Source: Acetitomaculum ruminis DSM 5522 (lineage in GTDB: Bacteria; Bacillota; Clostridia; Lachnospirales; Lachnospiraceae). Taken from it: DNA of 64,000 nt. The notes beneath the pieces are model-generated. The model made no database searches. It was not told the DNA's origin and saw only the letters and a program-made list of their open reading frames with translations. The stretch spans positions 62,001 through 126,000 of the forward strand of contig NZ_FOJY01000009.1 in the NCBI RefSeq assembly GCF_900112085.1, in the 5' to 3' direction. Below, piece after piece: positions 62,862 to 64,000 of this stretch. A program made the translations under genes and the position numbers. Each line of letters opens with the position of its first letter. Within the stretch, counting starts at the first letter, position 1.

Positions 62862-64000
62862 TTGATAAGAGTATTAGTAAAAAAACAAATGATGGAGGTG
62901 TGGGCATCCCTATACCAAAATCAGAAAAACGGTAAAAGACGAAGTGTTGTTGGAATAATCGGATATGGCTTATTTATGCTTTTTATAACATTATTTTTAG
63001 CGGCAATGTTCTTTAGATTAGGAACTTTTTGTGCAGGAGTATTCTCATATATTGACATGGGCTGGTTTTATTATTTGTTAATGGGAATGCTTTCAATAAT
63101 ACTTAGTGTATTCGGAAGTGTCTTTAATACCTATTCAACAGTATACCTGGCAAAAGATAATGAATTATTATTATCAATGCCTTTAAAACCACAGGAAATC
63201 ATGACTGCAAGACTTGGAGGAGTCTATTTAACTGCTCTTTATTATGAATTATTATCCTTTATTCCGGCTGCAGTAGCTTATATGATAGCAGACGGATTTA
63301 CAGCTTCCAACATCATAGGTGCAATAGCGGCTTTAATTGCAATATCAATATTCGTATTAATATTATCCTGTATTTTGGGATATGGAGTAGCCGTTATCAG
63401 CCAGAAACTTAAGAGCAAAGCGATAATTACAGTAATAATAGCTTTAGTATTTTTTGCAGCTTATTATTATGTATATTTTAAGGCAGCAGCCTACCTTAAT
63501 GACTTTTTGAAAAATGCAGCAGCAATCGGTGCCGAAATTAAAGAAAAAGCAGAAGTGTTGTATGTAATTGGAAGCTGTGCCACAGGAAATGTTTCATCTA
63601 TGTGTCTTGTACTTGGTGTTACCATTGTAATAATGCTTGTGGTTTATAAGATAATGGTAAATAATTACACAAAAATAATGACAACAAATAAAGGTGAAAA
63701 GAAAGTTGCCTATAATGAAAAAACAGTTAAAAGCTCATCAGTAGCCACAGCTTTATACAAAAAAGAGTTAGCAAGATTTACAAGAAGTGCTTCTTATATG
63801 TTAAACTGCGGATTAGGAGTATTATTCCTTGTTGTGGTAGGGGCAACAGCCATAATAAAACCGGATATAATAAGAGAATTTACCTCTTTGACAGGTGGAA
63901 GTGAAGAAGGAAAACAGATGATAAGTCTGATAATGACTTCAGTACTTTGCTTTTTTGTTTCAATGAGTGATATAGCAGCTCCTTCCGTTTCCATGGAGGG
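62862..64000 (+). CDS. ABC-2-type transporter permease (3' end cut by window edge)
   Basis: TTG start with AGGAGG nine bases before it, 1 base after the ATPase stop. The frame has no stop up to the window end (379 codons visible). Begins MIRVLVKKQMMEVWASLYQ, then several hydrophobic helices (residues about 28-56, 65-90, 120-150 and so on), with an LLLSMPLKPQEIMTARL segment typical of the exporter permeases that work with this ATPase class. Partial. Confidence 0.88.
   Translation, partial: MIRVLVKKQMMEVWASLYQNQKNGKRRSVVGIIGYGLFMLFITLFLAAMFFRLGTFCAGVFSYIDMGWFYYLLMGMLSIILSVFGSVFNTYSTVYLAKDNELLLSMPLKPQEIMTARLGGVYLTALYYELLSFIPAAVAYMIADGFTASNIIGAIAALIAISIFVLILSCILGYGVAVISQKLKSKAIITVIIALVFFAAYYYVYFKAAAYLNDFLKNAAAIGAEIKEKAEVLYVIGSCATGNVSSMCLVLGVTIVIMLVVYKIMVNNYTKIMTTNKGEKKVAYNEKTVKSSSVATALYKKELARFTRSASYMLNCGLGVLFLVVVGATAIIKPDIIREFTSLTGGSEEGKQMISLIMTSVLCFFVSMSDIAAPSVSME

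Overview
The window is low-GC DNA with dense operons, strong AGGAGG-type ribosome binding sites, intrinsic terminators and Clostridia-type gene families (veg, NiaR-controlled nadABC, reverse rubrerythrin, split transketolase, small DUF families). It suggests an anaerobic Bacillota of class Clostridia, probably Lachnospiraceae. The genus cannot be fixed from the sequence. Both window edges cut genes (metN at the left, an ABC permease at the right).

Layout. 1-2.3 kb: metNIQ methionine importer. 2.5-4.1 kb: two poorly known proteins, then a 451-bp gap with a candidate small RNA. 4.5-8.5 kb: divergent NAD synthesis genes, nadA against nadB-nadC-niaR; both -35 boxes lie inside NiaR-like operators. 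8.5-12.3 kb: envelope genes (degenerate NagZ-like protein, LD-carboxypeptidase, stand-alone FakA-C domain, MBL lipoprotein). 12.5-15.1 kb: small alarmone synthetase overlapping a response regulator and followed by a histidine kinase. 15.3-18.4 kb: a 58-aa protein, two tRNA-Gly genes, a membrane protein, a NYN-LOTUS protein and a Cys-rich small protein. 18.8-23.3 kb: a two-gene formate dehydrogenase in which a NuoF Fe-S segment is fused to a GltD-like flavoprotein. 23.4-24.4 kb: secreted Big_2 protein. 24.4-25.26 kb: an 889-bp gap with a candidate short RNA and a striking multi-stem element, then a PucR-like regulator. 27-30.3 kb: ddl, murF, plsC. 30.5-31.7 kb: veg and an unknown soluble protein.

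The most notable block is 31.9-44.3 kb, a 10-gene collinear operon of the Ter/Yce stress type: HpcH/HpaI-like lyase, PRTase-TRSP, StiP/PELOTA protein, rhomboid protease, YceG, TelA/YceH, two TerD proteins, a PMCA-type Ca2+ ATPase and a HAD phosphatase. Its probable promoter has a perfect 7-bp-arm palindrome over the -35 box. Two LysR regulators and a second small alarmone synthetase follow. The families imply production of a nucleoside-like metabolite together with calcium handling at the membrane. Embedding a rhomboid protease and a calcium pump in this operon is its unusual aspect.

47-51.2 kb: coiled-coil membrane protein, S1-domain protein, flavin reductase, shikimate kinase, LysM-G5-M23 peptidase. 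51.4-52.7 kb: murA. 52.8-55.5 kb (minus strand): reverse rubrerythrin, DEAD-box RNA helicase with a structured leader, and tRNA-Ser(CGA). 55.7-64 kb (plus strand): dnaX-ybaB-recR, split transketolase, DUF5711-like protein, CvpA, and an ABC-2 type exporter cut by the window end. No CRISPR array, rRNA, complete insertion sequence or prophage was seen.
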